Positions 17,689 to 28,219 of a stretch of DNA of 64,000 nucleotides are shown here, in pieces. The stretch comes from CAYMYN01 sp964394665 (GTDB lineage: Bacteria > Planctomycetota > UBA1135 > GCA-002686595), in the NCBI GenBank assembly GCA_964394665.1, contig CAYMYN010000015.1, positions 45,233 to 109,232 on the forward strand. Reading direction: 5' to 3'. A model generated the notes under the pieces. The model worked only from the letters and a program-made list of their open reading frames with translations. It was not told the origin of the DNA and did no database searches. Position 1 is the stretch's first letter; each line of letters opens with the position of its first letter. A program made the position numbers and the translations under genes.

Positions 17689-19631
17689 CGCCGGCCTCCG
17701 CCTTCCCGTTCCTCGGCACCCTCCCCATCCTCGTCCAACCGCGCGGGCCGCGTGTAGAGGCGCGAGCCGAACACGCCCGCGTACCCGCCGCGCTCGTCGA
17801 ACCGTTGGCCGCGGTGGTTGGCGTGCTCGAGCACGACCAGGTTCCCGCGCCCGTCCCGCGCGAGTCCCATGGGCTGGGCCAGCGCGCCGCGGCCGAGCCC
17901 GCGCCCGCCGTGGGAGGCCTCCAGCTTCCCGTCGGGACCGAACACGTGCAGGCGATCCGCTCCCGCGTCGCTGACCCACAGGCGTCCCTGCCCGTCGAAT
18001 TGCAGGCCGTGGGGCTGGGCGAGGGGCGCGCCCGCGGCGAACACGCCCCGGTGCTCGCCGGCGAGCCCGAAGGCCTGCACCCGCGCGCCCGTGTCCTCGG
18101 CCACCAGCAGGCGTTCGCCGTCGGGCGTGAAGGCCAGGCCCGCCGGGCCGCGCAGGTGGCCGGCGCCGATCGCGCGCCGCGGCGCGAGATCCGGGCCCAG
18201 GACGAGCACGAGGTCGTTGCGGCGGTCGGCGACGAAGAGCTGGCCGCTGGCGTCGAGCAGTAGGGCGCCCGGCTCGGGCGGCGCGACCAGGCCCAGGCGC
18301 GCGCCGTCGGCGTGGAACAGCGCGACCAGGTCGACCGACTTCACGAAGCGCCAGAAGAGCGGATCGAAGCGCACCTCGTCCTGGGGATGGCCGCGCAGGT
18401 CGAAGAGCGACACGCGCCGCAGCACCGGGTCGCCGACCGCCAGGCGTCCGCGCGCCGCGTCGAGGGCCAGGCCCTGGGGCAGGAGGAACTGTCCCGGACG
18501 GGTGCCCGAACGGCCGACGCGGGCGATCAGGCGCGGCGCCTCGGCCGTGTCGTCGAAGACCAGCACGCTGCGCGACTCGGGCTCGGCGATCACGAGCAAC
18601 GGACCGCCGGCGGCGAGCTCCGGGCCGTGGTGGGCCGGGGGCTGGGGCACGCCGGGCAGGGGCGGAAGGTCATCGGGCGGCAGGGTGCGCTCGACCGAGA
18701 AGAGCTGCACGCGCCCATCGAGGGGCTCGGAGAGGGCCAGCAGACCGGCGTCCGCGGCGAGCGCCAGGCCGGTGGGGTAGTGCAACTTGCCCAGTCCCTC
18801 CCCGGGCCGCAGCGCGTGCACGCCGAAGCCGCCCAAGCGTTTGCCCGCCAGATCGAAGACCTGCACGCGGTGGTTCTCGCGCTCGCCGACGAAGATGCGC
18901 TCCCCGGCCAGGGCCAGGGCGGCGGGGCGCGCGAAGAGGCCCGGGTGCGCGCCCCAGTCGCCGAAGGAGAGCAGCGGCGCGCCGCTCGAGTCGAACACGC
19001 GCACCCGATGGGCGTCGCGGTCGGCCACCACCAGGGATCCGTCCGGCGCGAAGGCGCAGGCGACGGGCCCCAGGAACTCGACTTCGCCGCCCGGGCCGCC
19101 GACGATCGAGAGGCCCTCGCCCTCGAGCTCGAAGACTTGCACGCGGCGGTTGCCGCGGTCCGCGACGGCCAGGCGGGCGCCCGCCGTGTCGAGGGCCAGC
19201 CCCAGGGGCTCGTGGAAGCGCCCCGCCCCCGCGCCCGGGCCGCCGAGCACGGCGCCGCGCGCGCCCTCGGGTCCGTACACGACGATCCGGTGCTGGCCGC
19301 TGTCGGCGACGAACACGCGGCCGTCCGCGTGCAGGGCGAGGCCGGCGGGGAGGCGCAGCTCGCCCGGGCCGCCCAGGCGGGCGAGGACGCGGTCCTTGGA
19401 GTCGAGGCGCACGACGCGATCGGCGCCGGTTTCGCAGACCCACAGCTCGCCGCCCGGTGTGAAGGCCAGGGCGGTCGGCGCGGCGAGGGCCCCGAGCTCG
19501 CGCAGGGCGTGCTCGGGCCAGGCGGCGCCGGGCTCCTGGGCGCGCGCGCCGCCGATCAGGAGCGCGGCGCCGAGGGCGACGCGCAGGGCGCGCAGGGCGC
19601 GCGGCGGACGGAGGGCGATCACGGCGACCAT
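17685..19631 (-). CDS. Exported NHL-repeat beta-propeller protein
   Basis: A 648-residue protein. The ATG at 19631 precedes a basic, hydrophobic signal (LRALRVALGAALLIGGARAQ). The mature chain contains about twelve NHL repeats with the consensus PxGLAxDxxGxLxVADxxxxRVxVF, e.g. LPAGLALHADGRVFVADS, HEPLGLALDTAGARLAVAD and AQPHGLQFDGQGRLWVSD. That is enough for two six-bladed propellers, with a break around the middle. No enzymatic motif is seen, so it is likely a binding or scaffold protein. It is the first gene of the overlapping operon with the YtkA-like and peroxidase genes, and is divergent from the GNAT-nitrilase gene 84 bases away. Confidence 0.82.
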   Translation of the reverse strand: MVAVIALRPPRALRALRVALGAALLIGGARAQEPGAAWPEHALRELGALAAPTALAFTPGGELWVCETGADRVVRLDSKDRVLARLGGPGELRLPAGLALHADGRVFVADSGQHRIVVYGPEGARGAVLGGPGAGAGRFHEPLGLALDTAGARLAVADRGNRRVQVFELEGEGLSIVGGPGGEVEFLGPVACAFAPDGSLVVADRDAHRVRVFDSSGAPLLSFGDWGAHPGLFARPAALALAGERIFVGERENHRVQVFDLAGKRLGGFGVHALRPGEGLGKLHYPTGLALAADAGLLALSEPLDGRVQLFSVERTLPPDDLPPLPGVPQPPAHHGPELAAGGPLLVIAEPESRSVLVFDDTAEAPRLIARVGRSGTRPGQFLLPQGLALDAARGRLAVGDPVLRRVSLFDLRGHPQDEVRFDPLFWRFVKSVDLVALFHADGARLGLVAPPEPGALLLDASGQLFVADRRNDLVLVLGPDLAPRRAIGAGHLRGPAGLAFTPDGERLLVAEDTGARVQAFGLAGEHRGVFAAGAPLAQPHGLQFDGQGRLWVSDAGADRLHVFGPDGKLEASHGGRGLGRGALAQPMGLARDGRGNLVVLEHANHRGQRFDERGGYAGVFGSRLYTRPARLDEDGEGAEEREGGGRR

Positions 19632-19715
19632 CCTAACCGCGAGCCGCGGCCGCGGCGGCGCTATGCTCCAGCGCCGCCGGCCCGCACCGGGGCGGCCAGG
19701 TTCGGGGCGCGACAC

Positions 19716-21350
19716 ATGGACGAGAAGCGCGAGGCAGGAGCAGAGGAGCTACGGCCGGTGGTCGACGAGCAGGACGACGCGCCCCAGGGCGAGGAGATCC
19801 GGCTGGTGGAGTTCGAGCGCAAGATCGAGCTGCGCCAACTGCGCAACGAGGACTTCGACCAGCTCGTCGAGATGCAACGCGCCTGTTTCCCCGGCATGCA
19901 GACCTGGTCGCGCGAGCAGATCGAGTGCCAACTGCGCGTCTTCCCCGAGGGCCAGATGGTGATCGAGTACGAGGGGCGCCTGGTGGCGAGCTCGGGCTCG
20001 CTGGTGGTCGACTTCGACCTGTACTCCGATTGGCACAACTGGCGCGAGATCTCCGACAACGGGTACATCCGCAACCACGACCCCGAGGGCGACACCCTGT
20101 ACGGGATCGAGATCATGGTGCACCCCGATTTCCGGGGCCTCAAGCTGGCCCGGCGTTTGTACGCCGCGCGGCGCGAGTTGGCGGAGCGCATGAACCTGGC
20201 GCGCAGCATCGTCGGCGGGCGGATTCCCGGCTATGGCCGCTACGCGGACCGCATGAGCGCGCGCGAGTACGCGGAGAAGGTGAGCGCGGGTCAGCTCTAC
20301 GACCCAGTGCTCACGACCCAGGTCGCCAACGGATTCGTGCTCAAGCGCCTGATCCCGAACTACATGCCCTCGGACACCGATTCGCGGGGCTACGCGACCT
20401 TCCTCGAGTGGACCAACCTGGACTACGTCCCGGACCACAAGAAGCGCCTGCAGCACGTCTCCATGGCGCGCATTTGCGTCGTGCAGTACCAGATGCGCAC
20501 GATCGCGGAGTTCCAGGGTTTCGCCGACCAGTGCGAGTTCTTCATCGACACGGCCTCGGGCTACAAGGCCGACTTCGTGCTCTTCCCCGAGCTGCTGACG
20601 ACCCAGCTCCTCTCGTTCAACAAGGCCCGCCACCCGGCGGAGGCGGCGCGCAAGCTGGCCGAGTACACGCCCGAGTACCTCGACCTCTTCACCGAGCTGG
20701 CGATCAAGTACAACGTCAACATCATCGGCGGATCGCAGTTCACGCTCGAGGAAGGCACGCTGCGCAACGTGGCCTTCCTGTTCCGCCGCGACGGCACGAT
20801 CGAACGCCAGGAGAAGATCCACGTCACACCCGCCGAGCGCCGCTGGTGGGGCGTGGCGCCGGGTGAGGGCGTGCACGTCTTCGAGACCGACCGCGGCAAG
20901 ATCGCGATCCTGGTCTGCTACGACATCGAGTTCCCTGAGCTGGCGCGCATCGCGGCCGGCAAGGGCGCGCGCATCCTGTTCTGCCCGTTCAACACCGACA
21001 ACCGCGAAGGCTACATGCGGATCCGGTACTGCGCCCTGGCGCGTTGCATCGAGAACCACGTCTACGTGGCCATCTCGGGGGTGACGGGCAACCTGCCGTT
21101 CGTCGACAACGCCGACGTGCACTACGCGCAGTCGGGCATCTTCACGCCCTCCGACTTCTCGTTCGCGCGGGACGGCATCGCGTCCGAGTGCAACCCCAAC
21201 GTCGAGACGGTCGTGATCCACGACGTGGACCTCGAGCTCCTGCGCCGCCACCGCCAGCGGGGCACGGTGCAGAACTGGAACGATCGACGGACCGACCTGT
21301 ACCGCGTGACCTACCGCGACGAACGCGAGGGCCCCGAGCGCTCGATCTGA
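19716..21350 (+). CDS. GNAT acetyltransferase fused to carbon-nitrogen hydrolase (nitrilase superfamily)
   Basis: A 544-residue fusion. Residues about 35-215 are a GNAT N-acetyltransferase domain (IELRQLRNEDFDQLVEMQRACFPGM, abbreviated; acetyl-CoA loop IEIMVHPDFRGLKLARRLY). Residues about 250-530 are a nitrilase-type amidohydrolase with the full Glu-Lys-Cys triad: E292 (LFPELL), K367 (QEKIHV) and C401 (LVCYDIEFPE). The same domain order is known in B. subtilis YhcX and many other bacteria. The natural substrate is not established; the hydrolase probably cleaves an amide and the acetyltransferase acts on the amine product or substrate. The ATG at 19716 is the first plausible start. It is cytoplasmic with no signal peptide. 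Confidence 0.87.
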   Translation: MDEKREAGAEELRPVVDEQDDAPQGEEIRLVEFERKIELRQLRNEDFDQLVEMQRACFPGMQTWSREQIECQLRVFPEGQMVIEYEGRLVASSGSLVVDFDLYSDWHNWREISDNGYIRNHDPEGDTLYGIEIMVHPDFRGLKLARRLYAARRELAERMNLARSIVGGRIPGYGRYADRMSAREYAEKVSAGQLYDPVLTTQVANGFVLKRLIPNYMPSDTDSRGYATFLEWTNLDYVPDHKKRLQHVSMARICVVQYQMRTIAEFQGFADQCEFFIDTASGYKADFVLFPELLTTQLLSFNKARHPAEAARKLAEYTPEYLDLFTELAIKYNVNIIGGSQFTLEEGTLRNVAFLFRRDGTIERQEKIHVTPAERRWWGVAPGEGVHVFETDRGKIAILVCYDIEFPELARIAAGKGARILFCPFNTDNREGYMRIRYCALARCIENHVYVAISGVTGNLPFVDNADVHYAQSGIFTPSDFSFARDGIASECNPNVETVVIHDVDLELLRRHRQRGTVQNWNDRRTDLYRVTYRDEREGPERSI

Positions 21351-21381
21351 GCCCGGTGCCCCGCGGGCGCCCGGCGCCCGG

Positions 21382-22683
<1,302 letters not shown>

Positions 22684-22817
22684 GCCTGGTGCGTCCCGTT
22701 GCCGGGCGCGTGCTGGGTGGGGGAGGGGCGCGCGGGTGGGGCCCGGGGAGGGGCCCGCCGCGCGCGGTGGAGGCCGGGGGGCGGGGAGGCTACCGTGAGC
22801 GGGGCCCCGTGGACCGC

Positions 22818-22890
22818 GGGCGATTAACTCAGCGGCTAGAGTGCCTCCCTTACAAGGAGGAGGTCGGGGGTTCGAATCCCTCATCGCCCA
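22818..22890 (+). tRNA. tRNA-Val (anticodon TAC)
   Basis: A full cloverleaf can be drawn. The acceptor is GGGCGAT/ATCGCCC, the D stem is ACTC/GAGT, the anticodon stem is CCTCC/GGAGG around loop CTTACAA (anticodon TAC, reading GUA), and the T stem is GGGGG/CCCTC around TTCGAAT. The discriminator is A at 22890, and the CCA end is not fully encoded (ACC followed by CC). Its 3' half overlaps the end of the leftward methyltransferase frame. Confidence 0.95.
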
Positions 22891-24214
22891 CCCCCGCGGA
22901 ACCCCTGGAGCCCCCGGCGCCCGCCGCTCCCCGATCCGGGCCCGATCCGCTGGCTCGCCCCGCGGGCTCCACCAGGAAGGCGCGCTGGCCGGCGTCGAGG
23001 CGCGCGACGAAGAGCACCCCGCGCCGGCGACCGGGGCCGGCCAGGCGGCGGGCCAGGACCTCGGCCGGTTCGGAGTGCCCGCGCTTGTGGACCTCGAGTG
23101 GGCCCACGTCGTGCAGCGCGAGCAGGGCCCGCACGCGTTTGGGGTCGAGGGGCGCGCTGCCGAGCACGCGCCAGGGCACGAGCAGCCCCGAGCGCGCCGG
23201 TCGATCGCCGCCGAGGTAGGCGATGCGCGCGTCGAGGGGCCGCAGCCCCTCCGCCCGGGCGAGGGCGCCGAGCAGGCCCGAGCGGACGAGCGCAGGGTCG
23301 GGCTCCGCCAACCAGGCGAGCCCGGGGACCTCGCGCGCCGGCCAGGGGGGGCAGTCCTCGGGCAGCGCCTCGAAGCGCGCGACGCCATCCTGTCCGAGGG
23401 CCACGACCTCGCGTCGCGCGGGGTCGCCCGCGCCGGCGAGCACTCCGCCCAGGAGGGCGGTCTCGACCAACTCGCGCGCGGCCGAGATCCAGCGCCAGCG
23501 CCAGGTACCGGGCGGGAGGGGCAGCGCGTCGACCTCGAGCGCCGGCGCGAGCTTGAGCCACGCGCCGCGAAACCGCGCCGCGACGGCCAGCGCGCGGGAG
23601 AGCGGCGGGGACCAGCGCTCGGGATCGAGCTGGCGCTCGCCGCCCACGCGGCGCTCGGGATCGAGCAGGCACAGGTCCGCGCGTGCCGCGGGCGCGGCGG
23701 CGTCGGCCACCAGCACGCGCGGCGCGAATCCCAGGGCCGCGAGGTTGTGGGCCGCGCAGCGCGCGTGGAATGGGTCGCGGTCCGCCGCCACGACCCGTGC
23801 CCCCGCGGCCGCCAGGCCCAGGGCGTCGACGCCGATTCCACAGGTCGCGTCCAGCACCCACGCCCCCGGGTGGCCGGCGCCGATCTCCTCGCCGCGCCAG
23901 CCCGCGACGGCCTCGCGGCTGGCCATGGCCAGCCCGGGCCCGCTCGCGAAGCGCGGAGGGCGCCGGGGATAGTCGGCCGCGATACGAAGGCGCAATTGGG
24001 CGAGCTGCGCCGCCCGTGGGGCCAGATCGGCGGGCAGCAGCGCCCGCAGTCGGGTGGCGCGGCGCAGCGGGTCGCGCTCCGCGAGCACCTCGGCCAGGGC
24101 GCGTTCGACGCGCTCGGAGAACAGCGGATCGGCGCCGGTGGCCTGGCCCGGAATCCAACTGCGAGGGGTGTGCTCTTCCACAGGTTGCCCCGGGGCCTTA
24201 ACGTCGGGTCTCAC
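22850..24214 (-). CDS. Class I SAM-dependent methyltransferase with THUMP-like domain
   Basis: A 454-residue protein. Residues about 115-200 form a class I methyltransferase core: motif I VLDATCGIGVDALGLAAAG, motif II VVAADRDP and motif IV ADLCLLDPER. The C-terminal part (about 340-415) matches the THUMP-like domain: LVPWRVLGSAPLDPKRV, then HDVGPLEVHKRGHSEPAEVL. RNA is the likely substrate by family, but the methylated base is unknown. A GTG at 24214 is the start used. The frame has no stop until 22850, so its last 14 codons are antisense to the tRNA-Val. The tail after about residue 425 is low-complexity and reads GFEPPTSSL, a sequence typical of antisense-tRNA translation, so the true functional end may lie earlier. 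Confidence 0.75.
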   Translation of the reverse strand: MRPDVKAPGQPVEEHTPRSWIPGQATGADPLFSERVERALAEVLAERDPLRRATRLRALLPADLAPRAAQLAQLRLRIAADYPRRPPRFASGPGLAMASREAVAGWRGEEIGAGHPGAWVLDATCGIGVDALGLAAAGARVVAADRDPFHARCAAHNLAALGFAPRVLVADAAAPAARADLCLLDPERRVGGERQLDPERWSPPLSRALAVAARFRGAWLKLAPALEVDALPLPPGTWRWRWISAARELVETALLGGVLAGAGDPARREVVALGQDGVARFEALPEDCPPWPAREVPGLAWLAEPDPALVRSGLLGALARAEGLRPLDARIAYLGGDRPARSGLLVPWRVLGSAPLDPKRVRALLALHDVGPLEVHKRGHSEPAEVLARRLAGPGRRRGVLFVARLDAGQRAFLVEPAGRASGSGPDRGAAGAGGSRGSAGVGDEGFEPPTSSL

Positions 24215-24261
24215 GTCGGCGGTCGCCGGCGGATCCCTCCTGCGCTCGCGGAGTATGGAAC

Positions 24262-26220
24262 ATGAGTCGAATCCTGGTCATCGATGATGACGCGGGCAAC
24301 CGCTTGATCGTCAAGAGCCGCCTCTGCGATCTCGGATACGACGTCGTGCCGGTGGACTCCGGGGCCAGCGGGCTGATGGAGGCCCGCGAGCACGGCCTCG
24401 ACCTGGTGCTGGTATCGGCCAGCCTGGGCTCGGGGATCGACGCCATCGAGGTCTGCCGGCGCTTCAAGAGCCTGCCGGAGACGCACGCGCTGCCGGTCCT
24501 GATCTACAGCAACCTGCCCGCCGCCCAGGAGGAGCTGACCCGCGCCTACGAGGCCGGTTGCGACCACTTCGTCGGCAAGCAGGAGCTGCCCGTGCTCGAC
24601 CTGATGGTGCGCGCCCTGCTGCGCACGAAGGCCGTCCACGACGACCTGGCGGACCAGAATCGTGCCCTCGAGCAGCACAACCGTCGCCTGCGCGAGGAGC
24701 GCCAGCGGGTGGCCGACCTCGAGACCTCCGTGCGCGAGAGCGGCCAACAAGCCCTGCTCGCCCGCGAGCTCTCGGCCGGCCGCCCGGACGGCGTGCTGCT
24801 GGTGGACGCCGAGGGCCTGGTGCGGCGCGCGGACCGCGGCGCCAGCGAGTACTTCGGCAACCGCATCGAGGGCAAGAACCTCGGCCGGCTGGCTCCGGCC
24901 AGCGGTCTCGAGGCCTTCGTGCGCGACGCGCGCACCGAGTCGCGCGAGGGCTTCCGTTTCGACCTGGCGCCGCTGGGCAATCGTTCGGCGCGTTCGCTGA
25001 CGGCCTCGGTCGTGCCGCTCGTCTCCAACACGGGCGAGGACGACGAGGGCTTCCGGGTGGTGCTGCTCCTGGATGCCGGCCGACGCCGCGTGGCGGCCGA
25101 GATCCTGCGCGTCCAGGAGCCGGGCATCCCGCGCCACCAACTCGGGCCGCTGGTCGAGGCCGCCCGCGAGCAGTTCGCCCCAGAGACCTTCGTCGGCGAG
25201 CACGACGAGGTGCTGCGGGCCCGACGCGAGGCGCGCGAGTACGGCGAGCACCACGAGCCGGTGCTGATCTTCGGCGAGACGGGCGTCGGCAAGAGCCGGC
25301 TGGCCTTCACGATGCACTACAGCAGCCCCTCGACGGGGCCGCTGCTGGACCTGCGCTGCTCGGCCCTGGGCCGGGAGAGCTTGGAGCGCGAGCTGCGGGG
25401 CTACGTGAAGGGCGCCTTCGAGGAGGCCGTGGTCGACCGCCCGGGCCTGCTGCAGATGGCCAGCGACGGCTGCCTGCTGGTCGACGACCTGGAGGCCCTG
25501 TCGCTCGACGCCCAGCAGGTGCTGGTCGAGTTCCTCGAGACGCGCAAGGTCGCGCGCCTGGGCAGCGAGCGCCGCGAGTCCTCCGACGCGCGCCTGATCC
25601 TGACCTTGCGCGCTCACCCCGAGCAAGCCCTGGCCGAGGGCCGGCTGCACCCCGAGCTCGCCCGGCGCGTGACGCGCCGCGTCGCCCTGCCGCCCCTGCG
25701 CGAGCGCCCCGACGACATCGGGCGCCTGGCCCTGCACTTCGTCAGCCGCTTCGGGCCGACCACCGGCGTGCAGCAGGTGCTCGACGAGGCCCTGGCCGTG
25801 CTCGCGACCCACGACTGGCCGGGCAACGTGCGCGAGTTGGCGGCGGCGATGGAGTGCGCCTGCCGCGCCGCCCGCGAGGGCACCTTGAGCGCCGAGTGCC
25901 TGCCGGCCACCGTGCGCGAGTCCTGGGACGGCACGGGGGGCCACGAGCTGCAACCCGCGCGCAAGGGCGAGGCCGTCGACGGCACGCACTCGGTCGGCCC
26001 GCGCATCGAAGGCCGCAGCTCGACCGTCGTGCCGGCCCCTCCGCGCGCGCGTCCCTGGGACGTCTCGGACGAGGACCCGATCAGCCTCGACCACTACGAG
26101 ATGAAGGTGCTCCTGCGCGCCCTCGATGCCGTGGAGGGCGACAAGCTCAAGGCCGCCAAGCTGCTGAAGGTCGGCAAGAGCACGCTCTACCGCAAGCTCA
26201 AGCGCTTCAACATCCCGTGA
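24262..26220 (+). CDS. NtrC-like regulator with pseudo-receiver, PAS-like, AAA+ and Fis-type HTH domains
   Basis: A 652-residue protein. Residues 1-120 are a receiver fold (ILVIDDDAGN) with Ser52 where the phospho-acceptor Asp should be (DLVLVSASLG). A coiled coil (about 125-165) and a PAS-like region (about 170-280) follow. The sigma-54-type AAA+ domain has Walker A GETGVGKS (about 338-345), Walker B GCLLVDDLEAL and WPGNVREL (about 519-526). The sigma-54-contacting GAFTGA loop is altered to GAFEEA (about 384-389). A C-terminal Fis-like HTH ends the protein (AAKLLKVGKSTLYRKLKRF). It probably binds DNA, but it may neither be phosphorylated conventionally nor remodel sigma-54 polymerase. It is divergent from the methyltransferase gene. 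Confidence 0.83.
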   Translation: MSRILVIDDDAGNRLIVKSRLCDLGYDVVPVDSGASGLMEAREHGLDLVLVSASLGSGIDAIEVCRRFKSLPETHALPVLIYSNLPAAQEELTRAYEAGCDHFVGKQELPVLDLMVRALLRTKAVHDDLADQNRALEQHNRRLREERQRVADLETSVRESGQQALLARELSAGRPDGVLLVDAEGLVRRADRGASEYFGNRIEGKNLGRLAPASGLEAFVRDARTESREGFRFDLAPLGNRSARSLTASVVPLVSNTGEDDEGFRVVLLLDAGRRRVAAEILRVQEPGIPRHQLGPLVEAAREQFAPETFVGEHDEVLRARREAREYGEHHEPVLIFGETGVGKSRLAFTMHYSSPSTGPLLDLRCSALGRESLERELRGYVKGAFEEAVVDRPGLLQMASDGCLLVDDLEALSLDAQQVLVEFLETRKVARLGSERRESSDARLILTLRAHPEQALAEGRLHPELARRVTRRVALPPLRERPDDIGRLALHFVSRFGPTTGVQQVLDEALAVLATHDWPGNVRELAAAMECACRAAREGTLSAECLPATVRESWDGTGGHELQPARKGEAVDGTHSVGPRIEGRSSTVVPAPPRARPWDVSDEDPISLDHYEMKVLLRALDAVEGDKLKAAKLLKVGKSTLYRKLKRFNIP

Positions 26221-26230
26221 GCACCGCGCT

Positions 26231-28219
26231 TCAGCGCAGCGGCAGGCGGGCCTCGTTCGACACCGCCGCGAAGGGCTGGGATCGGGTGGGCACGCCGGGG
26301 TTGACGAGCAGCGCCTCCAGCTCGATCAACCCGGGCTCGAGGTGGGGGCGCGGGAAGCGGATCAGCTCCACCGCGCGCTCGCCCGTACCGTGAACCAAGA
26401 GGTGGGCGCGCGCCAGGGCCGGCTCGCGCACCATCATCCCCGTGGGCGTGAGGTACCAGGTGTTGCCCTCGGCGTCGCGGCCGCGCACGCGCAGCTCCGC
26501 GAGCTGCACGTGGCCGCGGTGGGTGAGGTTCACGGCCAGGGACTCCCCATCCTCGACCCACTCGAGAACGGGCTCGAGCTCGGGGGCCTGCCGGCGCAGC
26601 AGGAAGGTGCGCTCGTCGTCGAAGGGGATCGGCGAGCGGCCCGCGCCCGCGATCGGGAGCGTGACCAGGCGGAACCCGGCCAGGACGTCGCGCAGGGCAC
26701 CGAGGCGCTGGGGGTCGTCGGGGGCGACGTCGAAGGCGGCCGCCAGCTCCTGCGCCAGGCTGGTCGGGGTCGGCGCGCGCAGGCCGCTCTCGAGGGTCAC
26801 GAAGAGCTGCTCCGTGCGACCCTCGAGCGCGCCCAGGAGGTCGACGCGCCGCGGTCCGTTCCACGAACGCGTTCGCGCGCCCGCGCCCGGCGGCGTCACC
26901 CGCCCCAGGAGATCGTGCACCGCCAGGCGCGAGAGGTATCCGATCGCCCCCGGCCAGGGAGTGAGCAGGTTCGTGTCGGGCGGCAGGTGGTCGCGCAGCA
27001 CGATGCCGATCGAGCGCAGTTGGCGCGTGGCGCGCAGCTCCGCCTCGAGGGACGCGCGCCCCAGGGGCGGAGCGCTCCCCAGGGTCGTCGCGCGGCTGTC
27101 CTGGGCCCAACTGCGCTGCAGGCGTGCCAGCGGCTCGGGGTCGTGATCGCTCGGCAGGCGGGAAGCCAGGGTCGAGAGCACGACCGCGCCGAGGAAGGTG
27201 CCCCAGGCCAGGCCACGCACCGCCCGGCGCGGGCTGTTGAGCGCGGCGATCATGCCCTCCTGGGAGCCGATCAGGAGCAGCGGCAGGGCCGGGACCCAAC
27301 TCCCGTAGAAGGGGAGCTCACCGCCGCCGCGCAGCGCGACGAGCGCGCACCAGCACGCCGCCAGGGCCAACGCGCGCATGCCGGTCGCCGAGAGGCGCCC
27401 GCGCAGCAGGTACCACAGGGCGTACACGGCCAGGGCCGGGCTGGCCGCGATGCGCACGAAGTCCCAGCCGGCGAGCAGGCCGTCCCGCGTGCGGCCCGCG
27501 TCGAGGTCGGCGAGGGAAACGAGCTCCGCGCCCAAGAAGTCGCCCGTGCGCGCCAGGCGCAGCAGGCCCAGCAACACGAACCCGGCGAGGGGTGCGAGGA
27601 AGGTCAGGGGCGAGACACGCGGGGGTGGCCCGTCCCCGGGCGCGAGCTCGGGACCGCGGCCGGCGGGCAGGGCGCGCAGCAGCGCGAAGGCGAGCACCAG
27701 GACCCAACCCTCCGCGCCGCACAGGCCCAGGCCGAGCAGGGCCAGGCCGCAGGCGACGCTCCGGCCGCGCTCGAAGGCCAGGAAGGCGGCCGTCATCAGG
27801 AGCGCGATCAGGGGCGTCTCGAGGCCGCTGACGCCGGCGGCCGCCAGCCCGCCGCTGGTGGCCATCAGCAGCGGCGCGATCAGGCTCGCGGCGCGGTCGG
27901 GGTGGAAGCGCGAGGCAGCCACCATGGCGAGCAGCCCGCACAGGGTCCCGACCGCCTGGGAGAAGGTGTTGATCTCGAGGTACAGGCGCTCGCCCAGGGC
28001 CAGGATCGCGATCCACAGCGGCGCGGGATAGGCATCGAGCCCCGAGCGACCCGCCGTCCACGCCAGGCTCCCCTCGTGCACCAGGTTGCGGGCCAGGCGG
28101 AAGGCGGCGAAGGCGCGCTCGTAGGGCGCCGCCAACCCTCCCTCGCCGTCGCCATGGAGGGCGAATCCGTGGGCCACCAGCACCGCCAGCGCCACGAACA
28201 GGGCGATGCCGCGGTTCAT
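26231..28219 (-). CDS. Polytopic membrane protein resembling GT-C glycosyltransferases
   Basis: A 662-residue protein starting at the ATG at 28219. The N-terminal two-thirds carries about eight to ten hydrophobic helices (GIALFVALAVLVAHGFAL, CGLLAMVAASRF, FLAPLAGFVLLGLLRL and others). The C-terminal 250 residues are soluble and probably periplasmic. GT-C-like cues are an acidic first loop (DAYPAPLWIAILALG), SGLETPLIALLMTAAF, and TPWPGAIGYLSRLAVHDLLG, which resembles the G-x-I-x-Y-x-S-x-x-x-x-x-D motif of arabinofuranosyltransferase-like (AftB/ZomB) proteins. Transfer of sugar from a lipid-linked donor is plausible but unproven. It converges with the NtrC-like gene, with 10 bases between stops. 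Confidence 0.6.
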   Translation of the reverse strand: MNRGIALFVALAVLVAHGFALHGDGEGGLAAPYERAFAAFRLARNLVHEGSLAWTAGRSGLDAYPAPLWIAILALGERLYLEINTFSQAVGTLCGLLAMVAASRFHPDRAASLIAPLLMATSGGLAAAGVSGLETPLIALLMTAAFLAFERGRSVACGLALLGLGLCGAEGWVLVLAFALLRALPAGRGPELAPGDGPPPRVSPLTFLAPLAGFVLLGLLRLARTGDFLGAELVSLADLDAGRTRDGLLAGWDFVRIAASPALAVYALWYLLRGRLSATGMRALALAACWCALVALRGGGELPFYGSWVPALPLLLIGSQEGMIAALNSPRRAVRGLAWGTFLGAVVLSTLASRLPSDHDPEPLARLQRSWAQDSRATTLGSAPPLGRASLEAELRATRQLRSIGIVLRDHLPPDTNLLTPWPGAIGYLSRLAVHDLLGRVTPPGAGARTRSWNGPRRVDLLGALEGRTEQLFVTLESGLRAPTPTSLAQELAAAFDVAPDDPQRLGALRDVLAGFRLVTLPIAGAGRSPIPFDDERTFLLRRQAPELEPVLEWVEDGESLAVNLTHRGHVQLAELRVRGRDAEGNTWYLTPTGMMVREPALARAHLLVHGTGERAVELIRFPRPHLEPGLIELEALLVNPGVPTRSQPFAAVSNEARLPLR

